From positions 1 to 37,034 of the forward strand of contig JAJDEH010000191.1 in the NCBI GenBank assembly GCA_029259935.1: a DNA stretch of 37,034 nucleotides. The letters are read 5' to 3'. The translations under genes were made by a program, and so were the position numbers. Below the pieces are notes generated by a model, which saw nothing but the letters and a program-made list of their open reading frames with translations, did no database searches and was not told the DNA's origin. The number at the start of each line of letters is the position of its first letter. Position 1 is the first letter of the stretch. Of the stretch, positions 16,015-25,678 are shown piece by piece. The DNA comes from Planctomycetota bacterium (GTDB taxonomy: Bacteria; Planctomycetota; Planctomycetia; Pirellulales; Pirellulaceae).

Positions 16015-17670
16015 ATGAATTCCGACCCTTATTTTGAGTCCGTCTTGTCGCGATTTCAGAACGCGCTGATCGACTGCAAGGACTTGTATGTCTCCAGCGG
16101 CCGGCTGATTGTCCAAGACCACCCCGAGCTGATCGAAGCCAAGGACCGCCAATTCGTACAGCTCATGGACGATCTGCATAAGGGACTGCTAATCAAGCTG
16201 TTCGTGGAAGTGTCCGAATCGAGCCGCCAGTGGGGCAACGCCCAGCGCTGGCTGATGGATATCTTGATCCGTCATATCTGGCGGCGGGCCGTGCCGGAAC
16301 AGTCGTTGCGAGAAACGGGAATTCACTTGACGCAGCAGGCGGCCAGTTTGAAGTGGTATGGACTGCTGCGGCCATTTGATCGCATCACACCGCTGCGAGA
16401 ACGCATCGGCGAACTTGAGACCATCGTCATGCGAATCGCCAACCTGATCGCCAAGGCCGATGGCGAAGTCACGACGATCGAGGCCAATCGCTTGCGGGAT
16501 ATTCAACAAGAGATTCGAAATCATTTGCACCCTCTGGCAATGGAGGGGCATGGCCAGCACGACGAGCGGATCAATATGGGAGCGCAAGCCGTTCGCGCGC
16601 TGCGTCAGGACACGGTCGAACTTCGGCAACGCTGTGAATTGGAAGAGCTTAGCGATCCGTCACCGGGTCTTGAGGAAAAGACCAACAAGGAACAGTTGGC
16701 GGACGCGCTGGCGCAACTGGGCGCACTCATTGGCCTGGACACGGTTAAAGGCGAAGTCCGAACCTTGGTGAATTATCTGGCCATGCAACGCAAACGCAAA
16801 AAGGCCGGACTGGCGACGACGGATCAAAGCCTGCACATGGTTTTCAAAGGCAATCCGGGGACCGGCAAGACCACCGTGGCCCGTATCATTGGCAAGATCT
16901 TTGGCGCGATGGGCATATTGCGGCGAGGCCATCTGATCGAAACCGATCGCGCGGGATTGGTCGCGGGATACGCGGGCCAAACGGCGATCAAGACCAACGA
17001 AAAAATCGACGAGGCGATGGACGGCGTGCTGTTCATTGACGAGGCGTACAGCTTGGTCTCGGACAGTGCCGAGGATGCTTTCGGCAGCGAAGCCATTCAG
17101 GCACTGTTGAAACGAATGGAAGATGATCGCGAACGATTGATCGTCATCTTGGCCGGTTATCCGCGCGAAATGGACAAGCTTTTGACGAGCAATCCCGGAT
17201 TGTCGTCGAGGATTAACTATCATCTGGATTTCGAGGACTATTCGCCGGCACAACTGGGGCGGATATTCGGTGAGTTTTGCACCAAAAATCAATATCGATT
17301 GCCAGTGGCGACGCTCGCCAAGGTTTTGATGGGCTTTAAATGGATGCACGGTCATCGCGACGAGCACTTTGGCAACGGGCGACTGGTCCGCAACACCTTT
17401 GAGCGGGCGATTCGCAACTTGGCTAACCGCATCGCCGATGAGCCGCTGCAAGAACTAGACATTTTGACGACCTTCGAAGCCGCGGATATTGCATTCGAGA
17501 GAGTTCCCGCCGAAGTGTGGAGCGAATTCGACCCGGGGGCTCATCGCTTCGCCGTTCATTGTCCCGAGTGCAGCGCGGGCGGCAAGATCACGGGAGACCA
17601 CTTGGGACGCAATCTACGCTGCAAGGGTTGCCAGCACCGTTTCTCTCAACGGTGGGCCGAGCCGCTCTAG
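16015..17670 (+). CDS. CbbX/SpoVK-type AAA+ ATPase with TerB-like N-terminal region and C-terminal zinc ribbon
   Basis: The ATG at 16015 is preferred to an in-frame TTG at 15991; the length is 551 residues. The AAA+ domain begins with LGALIGLDTVKGEVRTLVNY (about 240) and has Walker A KGNPGTGKTTVA (about 278-289). The pore-type segment LVAGYAGQTA, Walker B VLFIDEAYSL (about 338-347) and a NPGLSSRINYHLDFEDY sensor region follow; this order is diagnostic for the CbbX/SpoVK group. The N-terminal ~220 residues are helical and contain LIAKADGEVTTIEANRLRDI, a pattern like TerB domains (acidic 'ADGEVt..E' turn). The last ~35 residues form a zinc ribbon, CPECSAGG and LRCKGCQHRF. CbbX remodels Rubisco; no Rubisco gene is near, so the substrate is unknown. 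Confidence 0.85.
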   Translation: MNSDPYFESVLSRFQNALIDCKDLYVSSGRLIVQDHPELIEAKDRQFVQLMDDLHKGLLIKLFVEVSESSRQWGNAQRWLMDILIRHIWRRAVPEQSLRETGIHLTQQAASLKWYGLLRPFDRITPLRERIGELETIVMRIANLIAKADGEVTTIEANRLRDIQQEIRNHLHPLAMEGHGQHDERINMGAQAVRALRQDTVELRQRCELEELSDPSPGLEEKTNKEQLADALAQLGALIGLDTVKGEVRTLVNYLAMQRKRKKAGLATTDQSLHMVFKGNPGTGKTTVARIIGKIFGAMGILRRGHLIETDRAGLVAGYAGQTAIKTNEKIDEAMDGVLFIDEAYSLVSDSAEDAFGSEAIQALLKRMEDDRERLIVILAGYPREMDKLLTSNPGLSSRINYHLDFEDYSPAQLGRIFGEFCTKNQYRLPVATLAKVLMGFKWMHGHRDEHFGNGRLVRNTFERAIRNLANRIADEPLQELDILTTFEAADIAFERVPAEVWSEFDPGAHRFAVHCPECSAGGKITGDHLGRNLRCKGCQHRFSQRWAEPL

Positions 17671-17690
17671 CCGAACAGCAACGGGCCACA

Positions 17691-19292
17691 CTACGGGGCC
17701 TTCTTTTCGATCGCTTGGTAGGCCCTGAGCGCCTCGCGGTACTCGTCCACCGCGGCCTTCGACAGAACACCCTCGTGCCGCTGGATCTCTTCTTCCATCC
17801 GCTCGATAAAATAGCGGACTTCGTCGCGACGCGGACGCACGGGCCGCCCGGCGACGTCGATATGCCACGGCGCGGTGTGAGCGAATCGGGGCCGCTTTTC
17901 CGGTGTCTCTTCGAAACACCGCACGCAAATCCAGGTTGAACTATCGATCTCCACTTCCGTGTCGATCCGCGACCTGTACCCGCCTGTTTTGCTCGCGGTG
18001 TTTTCGGGCTCAATCGAAATGGCTCTGCCGTTGGCGATCAACTCAATGCTGGTCTGGCGATTGTCGCTGTGAACCCAGCCGGTGACACGGTACTTTCCCG
18101 GCTTGGCGAATTTTCCGCCGGGCAGTTCGTCGTTGACTCTCACATCCATCATCGGCCCGGTCGTGACAAAGCTGCGTCCGGCATCTAGTCCTTTTATCCA
18201 GTCGTCGTAGGAAAAACGCCCGGGGACGTGCACATAGACGCGGCCAAAGCCCAGCGGTACCGGATGGACGCCCGAAGCGGTTCCACCGGTGGGTCGCAGC
18301 CGAAAGCCGCAATTCAGCAAGGCGTAGTAGTTCTTGAACGTAAAATCGATCCAGCCCCGCTCGGTCATTCCGTTCTCATCCGTTTCGATGCTCATGTAAG
18401 CGGGCGGCTGTTGGGCGAACTTGGTAAACATGAACTTCGTCCGCCAGATGTGGTTGTTCGTCAGCTCGTAAAGGTCGACGTTCATCACCGGGACCAGCAT
18501 CATGGACCAGGGCCAGTTGTGCTTGTCGAGTTCCAGCAGTGCGCCTTGCTCGTGCGCCTGACGGGCAATCGGCTTGACCGGCGGCGCGCCGACTTCAAAC
18601 ACCTTCTTATGATTCAAGGCGAAGATGGCACCTAAAGTATGCCGCTTGCCGCCCATGGTGAAGATTTCGTACTCGGTGTTCAGAGGATAGATGACATGCG
18701 TATCATCCAGCTTGATGAGTTCCGGTTTGACATTGGGTGATTTCACTTTGCCGCGACCGGGCGGCACTTCGCCCTGCGTGACCCAATAGGTCAGTGGAAA
18801 CGAGACGTTCAGATCTTCGGCGATTTGCAGCGTGGGCAGATCCTTGACCTCGCGATGAACGTGCGTTTCGCCGGAGTACCAGTCGAGTTCAGCCATGTTG
18901 ATCCAGCGCCGCAATGCGAACCGCAGCTTGTTTTCGCCGGCCTTGAGTTCGACTTTGCTGGATAGCGTGGAGTACTCTTTTCCACGCTCGATGGTGATGG
19001 TGTAGGTTCCCGGTTCGCCCTTGAAGACGAAAGGATCCGCCGACAGCGTCGTGTGCATTTCGACGCTTTGCGGGCTGCGTGCCTTGCGATATTCAATCGC
19101 CGTTCCCGAATCTTCAGCGGACTTGGGGAAATGCCATTCGCCGACCGCGGATTGAATATAGATACGGCTTGCGACAAGCTTACCCGTTTCTTGGTCGACC
19201 ACGGTTCCAACAAGCGTCGCCTCGTCGGCGGCCAGCGAAGTGGCGACAAAAAGGAAAAAACAAGCAACCGCTGAAAGCCGACAAAGAAGCAT
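17691..19292 (-). CDS. Secreted CehA/McbA-family metallohydrolase (PHP-like)
   Basis: The ATG at 19292 has GAGGT about 8 bases upstream and gives a signal peptide (MLLCRLSAVACFFLFVATSL). Upstream GTG/ATG codons at 19328/19325 would bury it. The length is 533 residues. After a beta-rich N-terminal domain (TLVGTVVDQETGKLVASRIY, carboxypeptidase-regulatory-like) comes LDWYSGETHVHRE, the metal-binding HxH opening of the CehA/McbA branch of the PHP superfamily. LELDKHNWPWSM, VDLYELTNNH and GRSFVTTGPMMDV follow in the order usual for that branch. The family hydrolyses carbamates or phosphoesters; the natural substrate here is unknown. It lies 3' of metF on the same strand with a hairpin repeat between. 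Confidence 0.8.
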   Translation of the reverse strand: MLLCRLSAVACFFLFVATSLAADEATLVGTVVDQETGKLVASRIYIQSAVGEWHFPKSAEDSGTAIEYRKARSPQSVEMHTTLSADPFVFKGEPGTYTITIERGKEYSTLSSKVELKAGENKLRFALRRWINMAELDWYSGETHVHREVKDLPTLQIAEDLNVSFPLTYWVTQGEVPPGRGKVKSPNVKPELIKLDDTHVIYPLNTEYEIFTMGGKRHTLGAIFALNHKKVFEVGAPPVKPIARQAHEQGALLELDKHNWPWSMMLVPVMNVDLYELTNNHIWRTKFMFTKFAQQPPAYMSIETDENGMTERGWIDFTFKNYYALLNCGFRLRPTGGTASGVHPVPLGFGRVYVHVPGRFSYDDWIKGLDAGRSFVTTGPMMDVRVNDELPGGKFAKPGKYRVTGWVHSDNRQTSIELIANGRAISIEPENTASKTGGYRSRIDTEVEIDSSTWICVRCFEETPEKRPRFAHTAPWHIDVAGRPVRPRRDEVRYFIERMEEEIQRHEGVLSKAAVDEYREALRAYQAIEKKAP

Positions 19293-19368
19293 GCGCGCTA
19301 CCTCGCTACCGTGGTCGTGAATCATCACGCTTGATTATGCACGACACGCGAGGCACACGCCACTGATT

Positions 19369-19420
19369 GTCGTGGTTCGCTCCGCGAACCAAACGCCATG
19401 ATCGCGGAGCGATCAGCGAC
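19369..19420 (-). repeat. Two-hairpin dispersed repeat, copy B (compact)
   Basis: The hairpin TGATCGCGGAGCGATCA (19399-19415) and the hairpin GGTTCGCTCCGCGAACC (19374-19390) are both perfect 7-bp stems with 3-base loops. The element starts 3 bases after the metF stop and reads along the metF strand. It is shorter than copy C because the spacer is only 8 bases. Confidence 0.9.
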
Positions 19421-19423
19421 TCT

Positions 19424-20293
19424 TCAACTCGGCAAGGCGATGCTCTCCAGCACTTGCGACGTCGCCTGCGACTTGTTCAGGACATAGTAATGAATGCCGG
19501 GAACGCCATGGTCGATCAGTTGCTGGACCTGAGTGGTCGCGAATTCAACGCCGACCTCGAACTGCCATTGCTCGTCGTCCCGGTCGCTCAGCTTGGCGAC
19601 GAATTCATCGGGCAGTTGCGCGCCGCACAACGCCGTGATTCTTTGGATCTGCCCCAGATTGGTTACGGGCAGTACACCGGGCACGAGTGGCACGGAGATA
19701 CCCGCTTTCTCATAACGCTCTTGAAATCGGAAAAAGTCGCCATTTTTGTAAAACAACTGAGTCACCACCACATCCGCGCCCGCGTCGACTTTTCGTTTCA
19801 AGTTTTCCAAGTCGGCTTCCGGGCTGACGGCCTCTTGATGGATTTCCGGATAGCCGGCAACCGCGATGCCAAAACCGGGGAACTCCGCACGGATCAACTC
19901 CACCAGTTCGTTGGCATACTTGAGTCCGCCCGCCGTTTGCTGGAAGGTGTCCGCGCCCTTGGGGGGGTCGCCGCGCAGGGCCACGATGTAGTCGATGTCG
20001 CGGGCCGCCGCTTCCCGCAAATACTGCCGCAGGTCGTCCACCGTGGATTCAACCACGGTCAGATGCGAAGCCACCGGAATTTGGAATTCTTTCTTCACCC
20101 GCTCGACGATGCCCAACGTCTTATTTCGGGTGGAACCGCCCGCCCCATAGGTGCAGGTGATGAAATCCGGACTGAACTGCATTAGCTGCGCCACGTGGCG
20201 ATAGAGTGCCTGTTCACCGGCGTCCGTCTTGGGGGGAAACAGTTCAAACGACAAGCCGACCTTGCCGGGCGTGTATAAGGAAGAGAGGCTCAT
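19424..20293 (-). CDS. metF: 5,10-methylenetetrahydrofolate reductase
   Basis: The 289-residue length is normal for bacterial MetF. The N-terminal GLSFELFPPKTDAGEQALYR and DFITCTYGAGGSTRNKT are the signature of the folate-reductase barrel. The catalytic glutamate is in SFELFPP, and the Asp of YIVALRGDPP lies at the flavin/folate site. AVAGYPEIHQEA and VVVTQLFYKNGDFFRF complete the conserved core, with LPVTNLGQIQRIT near the end. It reduces 5,10-methylene-THF to 5-methyl-THF for methionine synthesis, using FAD. No methionine-synthase gene is in the window. I looked for a SAM or cobalamin riboswitch upstream and saw none. Confidence 0.95.
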   Translation of the reverse strand: MSLSSLYTPGKVGLSFELFPPKTDAGEQALYRHVAQLMQFSPDFITCTYGAGGSTRNKTLGIVERVKKEFQIPVASHLTVVESTVDDLRQYLREAAARDIDYIVALRGDPPKGADTFQQTAGGLKYANELVELIRAEFPGFGIAVAGYPEIHQEAVSPEADLENLKRKVDAGADVVVTQLFYKNGDFFRFQERYEKAGISVPLVPGVLPVTNLGQIQRITALCGAQLPDEFVAKLSDRDDEQWQFEVGVEFATTQVQQLIDHGVPGIHYYVLNKSQATSQVLESIALPS

Positions 20294-20472
20294 GGAGTCA
20301 GTTCTTTCATCCTCGATCAGAGAGACAGATTTTCCGTGCGATCATCATAATCGGAATGAATCGAATCGAAAATCGCACTTATCCTCGGACACCTGTCGGC
20401 CATCCGGGAATAATCGACTCGCCCCGATTAACTCACGACCTACGCTTGAACATTCTTTGCCCAAGGCGAACA

Positions 20473-21537
20473 ATGCATGGTGGTTCGCAGCAATTTGATG
20501 ACGTGGAAACCATGGGAAGCGCCGAATTCATAATGGGAACGGTCAGCGGCGCGGTGCTGCTGTTGATCGGAATCGCGGTCGGATGGTGGGTTGGCCGGCA
20601 ATCTCGGGTCGACCACCCTTCGGATTCGCTGGATGCCCGCCAGACTCTTCGCATGTTGGGCGGCTTGTCGCAATGGGCGGATGACCTCGTGGGCGACGTT
20701 TCGCGGCACCGTGAACTCGTGACCCAAGTCTCCTCAAAGCTGGACGACCTGCGGCAACAAAGCGAGCCGGACGAAAACGCGAATTCCGTGAACCTGCTGT
20801 CCGAGATCATCAGCGCCAACGAAAGTCTGCAAGCCCGTCTGGACGACGCCGAATCCACGCTGCAAGCTCAGGCCGAACAAGTGGCTCACAGCCTTACCGA
20901 AGCGCGGACCGACGGCTTGACGGAACTAATGAACCGCCGGGCATTGGACGACGAACTGCGAAATCAGATCGCCAGCAGCCGCGAAAAAGGCTTGACGTTT
21001 TCGATCGGACTGATCGATGTCGATTACTTCAAGGGCCTGAACGACCAGTATGGCCATTTGGCCGGCGATGAGGTTTTGAAACGAGTTGGAAGAATCTTGA
21101 CGGAATCGACGCACCGCGAAGATGTCGTGACGCGATTCGGGGGTGACGAGTTCGCGATCGTGTTCCCCGGAACCAGCCCGACCTCGCCCGCGGAAGCGTT
21201 GGAACAAATTCGCTGGCGGATCGATGCGGCCAATATCAAATTTGACAATCAGGCGCTCAACATTTCGGTTAGCTGCGGGTGCGCGAAGTTGGTGGAAGGT
21301 GAAGCGCCCGCCGACGTCATGCAACGGGCCGACGAAGCCCTGTACGCCGCCAAACAGAGCGGACGGAATGTCGCCTTTCAACACGATGGACACGAATGCC
21401 GTCGCATCCCTTCGGCCACGGCGGGCAATTCAAAAGTGGATTCGCTGGCCACATCTCCCAAGCTAAGCCAGGCCTGCAACGATCTGAAGCAGCGTCTGAT
21501 GGAAGTGGCCCAAGACCGCCCGGCGCAATTGCAGTAA
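20473..21537 (+). CDS. Membrane-anchored diguanylate cyclase (GGDEF)
   Basis: The ATG at 20473 has AAGG about 7 bases upstream; an ATG at 20512 directly before the membrane helix is an alternative. The N-terminal anchor is IMGTVSGAVLLLIGIAVGWW. A helical, likely coiled-coil stretch (about residues 60-150) precedes the GGDEF domain: DGLTELMNRRALDDEL, FSIGLIDVDYFKGLNDQYGH, and the intact active-site loop RFGGDEFAIVFPG. The domain ends in ADEALYAAKQSGRN. It makes cyclic di-GMP from two GTP. The product-inhibition I-site (RxxD) is altered to HRED. About 60 extra residues follow the domain. No phosphodiesterase or receiver domain is present. The gene is divergent from metF. Confidence 0.9.
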   Translation: MHGGSQQFDDVETMGSAEFIMGTVSGAVLLLIGIAVGWWVGRQSRVDHPSDSLDARQTLRMLGGLSQWADDLVGDVSRHRELVTQVSSKLDDLRQQSEPDENANSVNLLSEIISANESLQARLDDAESTLQAQAEQVAHSLTEARTDGLTELMNRRALDDELRNQIASSREKGLTFSIGLIDVDYFKGLNDQYGHLAGDEVLKRVGRILTESTHREDVVTRFGGDEFAIVFPGTSPTSPAEALEQIRWRIDAANIKFDNQALNISVSCGCAKLVEGEAPADVMQRADEALYAAKQSGRNVAFQHDGHECRRIPSATAGNSKVDSLATSPKLSQACNDLKQRLMEVAQDRPAQLQ

Positions 21538-21633
21538 AGTATTACTGTCAACCAATCGGTTACGATCGCCAAGCGTGACCTGTCGGCCTCTTTGCTTCAT
21601 ACAGTTACGTCCAGCGGAATCACTCCACGTTTT

Positions 21634-22737
21634 ATGAAAATCACAAAACTCGAAACGCTACTCGTTCAACCTCGCTGGTTGTTTTTGAAGGTTCACACCG
21701 ACGAGGGGATCACCGGTTGGGGCGAACCGGTTGTCGAAGGACGCGCCGAAACGTGCGCCGCGGCGGTCAAGGAACTGGAATCCTATTTGATTGGCCAGGA
21801 TCCGCGGGCCGTCGCGCACCATTGGCAGGCCATGTATCGGCATGCCTTTTATCGTGGCGGACCAGTGCTGACCAGCGCCATTAGCGGCATCGATATGGCC
21901 CTGTGGGACATTAAGGGCAAGGCGCTTGGCGTGCCGGTGTATGAATTGTTGGGCGGCCCGACCCGTTCGCGAGTTCGCGTCTATTCCCACGCCAAAACGC
22001 CGGAAGAAATCAGACAGAGCAAAGCGGCCGGTTTCACGGCCTTCAAGACCGGCGTTTTCAAGAATCGGCCGGCACGGATCATCGAGTCCAAGGCATTCGT
22101 CGACGGCGTCGCCGAAAACTTCGCGCAGCTCCGCGAAGCCACCGGGGACGACGCCGATCTGGCCATCGATTTTCACGGCGCGATCAGCCCGCAGACCGCC
22201 AAATTGCTGATCAAGGCGCTCGAGCCTTATCAGCCGCTGTTCGTGGAAGAGCCGGTCAATTGTCAAAACGTCGATGTGATGGCCGAAATCGCCCGCGGCA
22301 CGCACTTGCCGATCGCGACCGGCGAGCGGATCTTCACCAAATGGGGTTTTCGTGAAGTCTTGGAGAAAGGCGCGGCGAGCATCTTGCAACCCGACCTGTG
22401 CCACGCGGGCGGCATCACCGAAGTGCGGTTGATCGCCGGGATGGCGGAAGCCTATTACGCGGCCATCGCTCCGCATAACCCGCTAGGTCCGATTTCGTTG
22501 GCTGCCGGCATCCAACTCGCCGCCGCCATTCCCAACTTTCTGTGCCAAGAACAAGTCAGCTTGGGAGACGGCTACTTAAAGCAGCCCTTCACGGTAAAGG
22601 ACGGCTACATTGAAATCCCGACCGCACCGGGACTAGGGATCGAACTTGACGAAGATGCGGTCAGGGCCAAGCTCGGACACGATTGGAAGAGCCCGGCGGA
22701 ATACGACGAAGACGATGGCTCGGTGATGGATTGGTAG
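21634..22737 (+). CDS. dgoD: D-galactonate dehydratase (mandelate racemase/enolase superfamily)
   Basis: The ATG at 21634 starts the canonical MKITKLETLLVQPRWLFLKV; the longer TTG frame at 21592 is not needed. The 367-residue protein follows E. coli DgoD closely from memory: TDEGITGWGEPVVEGRAET, YLIGQDPRAVAHHWQAMYR, FYRGGPVLTSAISGIDMALW. The metal and catalytic residues are in DFHG (Asp and His), EEPVN (Glu) and TGERIFT (Glu), and the second catalytic His is in APHNPLGP. The enzyme removes water from D-galactonate to give 2-keto-3-deoxy-galactonate. No kinase or aldolase of the pathway is adjacent. Related acid-sugar dehydratases in this superfamily are an alternative, but the residue pattern favours galactonate. 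Confidence 0.88.
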   Translation: MKITKLETLLVQPRWLFLKVHTDEGITGWGEPVVEGRAETCAAAVKELESYLIGQDPRAVAHHWQAMYRHAFYRGGPVLTSAISGIDMALWDIKGKALGVPVYELLGGPTRSRVRVYSHAKTPEEIRQSKAAGFTAFKTGVFKNRPARIIESKAFVDGVAENFAQLREATGDDADLAIDFHGAISPQTAKLLIKALEPYQPLFVEEPVNCQNVDVMAEIARGTHLPIATGERIFTKWGFREVLEKGAASILQPDLCHAGGITEVRLIAGMAEAYYAAIAPHNPLGPISLAAGIQLAAAIPNFLCQEQVSLGDGYLKQPFTVKDGYIEIPTAPGLGIELDEDAVRAKLGHDWKSPAEYDEDDGSVMDW

Positions 22738-22743
22738 CTCAAA

Positions 22744-22818
22744 GTCGTTGTTCGCTCCGCGAACAAAACGAAGGAGTACTGACCCGGCAGACGCCATGAT
22801 CGCGGAGCGATCAGCGAC
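22744..22818 (-). repeat. Two-hairpin dispersed repeat, copy C (full length)
   Basis: Between the convergent 3' ends of dgoD and uvrA. The hairpin TGATCGCGGAGCGATCA (22797-22813, plus-strand view) and the hairpin TGTTCGCTCCGCGAACA (22749-22765) are 7-bp stems with 3-base loops, separated by 31 bases. The outer ends GTCGTT and AGCGAC pair as an imperfect inverted repeat. The uvrA stop codon (22811-22813, minus strand) lies inside the first hairpin, so the element overlaps the last codons of uvrA. Confidence 0.9.
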
Positions 22819-25642
22819 AAAAATTCAAATATTTTCCCGTGTGACTTGTTTTGACCTCGGCGACTTGCTCGGGCGTACCCGTCGCGATCACTTGGCCGCC
22901 GCCCGCGCCGCCTTCTGGCCCCATGTCGATAATCCAATCGGCGCTATGAATCACATCCAGATTGTGTTCAATCACGATGACCGTGTTGCCCTTGTCGACC
23001 AGCCGGTTCAGTACATTCAACAGCCGCTGGACGTCATCAAAGTGCAAGCCGGTTGTCGGTTCATCTAGCAGATAGAGCGTCTTGCCCGAATCGACGCGCG
23101 CAAGCTGAGTGGCCAGTTTGATCCGCTGCGCCTCGCCCCCCGACAAGGTCGTCGAAGGCTGGCCCAGCGAAAGATAACCCAGACCCACATCTTGCAAACT
23201 GCGGACGAGTCGATGAATCGCCGAGAAATTCTCAAAGAAGGCCACGGCCTCATCGATGGACAGGTTCAGCACATCGGCGATCGAGTGCCCCCGATATCGG
23301 ACCTCCAGCGTCTGGCGATTGAACCGAGCGCCATTGCATTCGTTGCATGTGACGAATATATCGGGCAGGAAGCTCATTTCGATCTTCCTAACGCCGTGTC
23401 CTTGGCATTCCTCGCAGCGGCCCGACTTGACATTAAAGCTGAACCGGTTCGCCCGAAAGCCACGTTGTTTGGCTTGGCGCGTGCCCGCGAACACTTTGCG
23501 TATTTCGTCAAATGCGCCGGTGTAGGTCGCCGCGTTACTGCGCGGAGTACGGCCGATCGGCGTTTGATCGATCTCAATGACCTTGTCGATCTGGCTGACT
23601 CCACGCAGGCTCGTATGGCGGCCCGGCTTCGGCGCGACGCAACCAAGCCGCAGCATCAAAGCCGGCGCGAGCGTCTCGTTGACAAGCGAGCTTTTCCCCG
23701 AGCCGCTAACGCCCGTCACACAGATGAACGTGCCGAGGGGAAAGCTGACCGAAACATCCTGCAGATTGTTGGCGGCCGCCCCTTCGAGATGGATAGCCCG
23801 CGACTTCGCGGCGCGGCGGCGTTTGCGCGGTTCGTGCGTCATGTCGCGAGCCAAATAGCGGCCAGTCAGCGAATTGCTGTCCTTGCTAATCTCCGCGGCG
23901 GTTCCACGAGCCACGACTTGTCCGCCTTGCGAGCCCGCGCCGGGACCGATATCAATCAGCAGGTCGGCTTGCCGCATCATTGCTTCGTCGTGTTCCACGA
24001 CCAGCACTGAGTTGCCTTGGCGTTGCAAATCGCGTAAAGCGTCAATCAGCCGTTGATTATCGCGCGGGTGCAGGCCGATCGTCGGTTCGTCCAGAATGTA
24101 GCTCACCCCCACCAATCCCGAACCCAGCCCAGTCGCCAAGCGGACCCGTTGCAACTCACCGCCGCTAAGTGTGTCGGCCGGGCGGCCGAGTGTGAGATAG
24201 TCGACCCCCACGTTGCTGAGGAAGTCGAGCCGGTTGCGAATTTCCGTAACTAGCGACTTGGCGATCGACTTCCGCGCACCGGAAAACTTGAGCCCCGAGA
24301 AAAAGACCCTGGCTTCGGCAACCGACAGGCCCGTGATTTCATGGATCGCTCGGTCGCCCAAATGGACGGAGGTCGCTTCTTTGCGTAGCCTTGAACCGCC
24401 ACACGCTTGACAGGTCGTCGAACCGCGCAGTGCTGCCAGTTCATCGATGCGCGCCTGGTTGGTGGTCGTCACGAATTCCTTTTCCAAGAGCTTCAGCAAG
24501 CCGAGAAACCCCTTGCCATTGCCGAATAGCAAATCCTTCAGCGCGTTTTCTGACAGCTCGGAAATGGGCCGATCCACATCGATTTTGCGTTTGGCGACGA
24601 ATTCGTCAAAGGCTTCTTGGTTCTTGCTCTTCTTTCCTCGACGATTGTTTCGCCAAGGCGCGATCGCGCCGCCCGCCAGCGACAGATCATGATCGGGCAC
24701 CACCAATTCAGGATCGAATTGCTCGAAATGCCCCAGCCCATCGCACCCCGGACACGCGCCATACGGGCTGTTAAAGCTGAAAGTCCTCGGTTCCACTTCC
24801 TCGAAACTCACATTGCAATTCGGACAGGCGTACAGCGTGCTGAACAGTTCGTCGTGCCAGTTTCCTTTCGCCGCCGCGGGCTTTCCGTTTTCCAGATAGC
24901 ACGCGATGACCAAGCCCTCGCCATAGCCGACCGCCAACTGCAGCGACTCGCCCAACCGCGACTCGACACCGGCACGAATAATCACCCGGTCGACAATCGC
25001 TTCGATATGATGATTTTTTCGCGGTGCCAAGTCGGGCACATGTTCCAGGTCGTGGATTTCGCCGTCGATGCGAACTCGCACCAAGCCGGCCTTACGAATG
25101 TCGGCCAGCACATCTTTGTGTTCGCCCCGTTTGCCGCGGACCATCGGCGCGAGCAGCATGATCTTGGTGCCTTCGGGGAACTCCATCAGCCGCTGTTCGA
25201 TTTCTTCCGGGGTTTGCTGACGAATTGGCGATCCGCACTTAAAACAACTCGGCTGCCCGAGCCGAGCCATTAGCAAACGCAGATAGTCGTAGATCTCGGT
25301 GACGGTGGCGACCGTGCTGCGCGGACTTCCGCCGCCCGGGCGTTGATCGATACAGATCGTTGGCTGCAAGCCTTCAATCAAGTCGACATCCGGCCGCTCA
25401 AGCTGATTCAGAAATTGGCGGGCATACACCGACAAACTCTCGATGTACTGCCGCTGGCCTTCCGCGTAGATGGTGTCGAAGGCCAGACTGCTTTTTCCCG
25501 ATCCGCTGGGTCCCGTGATCACGACCATCTGGTCGCGAGGCACATCGATGTCGATGTTCTTCAAATTGTGGACGCGAGCGCCCCGAATGCGGATGGACTC
25601 CACGGCTGCGGGATCGGCGGCATCCAGCGTACTATCGGACAT
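22811..25642 (-). CDS. uvrA: Excinuclease ABC subunit A
   Basis: The 943-residue length is normal. It has two ABC-type ATPase halves: Walker [13 protein letters not shown] near residue 42, and [12 protein letters not shown] in the second half. Both signature motifs are present ([33 protein letters not shown]), as are both Walker B regions ([30 protein letters not shown]). The insertion zinc modules are CPNC with CPGC, and CEEC with CNEC. It opens nucleotide excision repair by loading UvrB at DNA lesions. The last residues and stop overlap a dispersed hairpin repeat. A CTGT-N7-ACAG palindrome lies 37 bases before the start. No uvrB or uvrC is nearby. Confidence 0.97.
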   Translation of the reverse strand: MSDSTLDAADPAAVESIRIRGARVHNLKNIDIDVPRDQMVVITGPSGSGKSSLAFDTIYAEGQRQYIESLSVYARQFLNQLERPDVDLIEGLQPTICIDQRPGGGSPRSTVATVTEIYDYLRLLMARLGQPSCFKCGSPIRQQTPEEIEQRLMEFPEGTKIMLLAPMVRGKRGEHKDVLADIRKAGLVRVRIDGEIHDLEHVPDLAPRKNHHIEAIVDRVIIRAGVESRLGESLQLAVGYGEGLVIACYLENGKPAAAKGNWHDELFSTLYACPNCNVSFEEVEPRTFSFNSPYGACPGCDGLGHFEQFDPELVVPDHDLSLAGGAIAPWRNNRRGKKSKNQEAFDEFVAKRKIDVDRPISELSENALKDLLFGNGKGFLGLLKLLEKEFVTTTNQARIDELAALRGSTTCQACGGSRLRKEATSVHLGDRAIHEITGLSVAEARVFFSGLKFSGARKSIAKSLVTEIRNRLDFLSNVGVDYLTLGRPADTLSGGELQRVRLATGLGSGLVGVSYILDEPTIGLHPRDNQRLIDALRDLQRQGNSVLVVEHDEAMMRQADLLIDIGPGAGSQGGQVVARGTAAEISKDSNSLTGRYLARDMTHEPRKRRRAAKSRAIHLEGAAANNLQDVSVSFPLGTFICVTGVSGSGKSSLVNETLAPALMLRLGCVAPKPGRHTSLRGVSQIDKVIEIDQTPIGRTPRSNAATYTGAFDEIRKVFAGTRQAKQRGFRANRFSFNVKSGRCEECQGHGVRKIEMSFLPDIFVTCNECNGARFNRQTLEVRYRGHSIADVLNLSIDEAVAFFENFSAIHRLVRSLQDVGLGYLSLGQPSTTLSGGEAQRIKLATQLARVDSGKTLYLLDEPTTGLHFDDVQRLLNVLNRLVDKGNTVIVIEHNLDVIHSADWIIDMGPEGGAGGGQVIATGTPEQVAEVKTSHTGKYLNFCR

Positions 25643-25678
25643 GCGAGCGACAGGCGGCGATTTTGGGTCGAGCGAAAC

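Noticed and set aside
19367..20185. 272-residue frame on the plus strand
   Set aside because: Antisense to metF, an unmistakable gene.
20294..20472. Possible SAM or cobalamin riboswitch before metF
   Set aside because: No conserved riboswitch core could be recognised in the upstream bases.
23192..24010. 272-residue frame on the plus strand, also 24617-25273
   Set aside because: Both antisense to uvrA, which has all family motifs.
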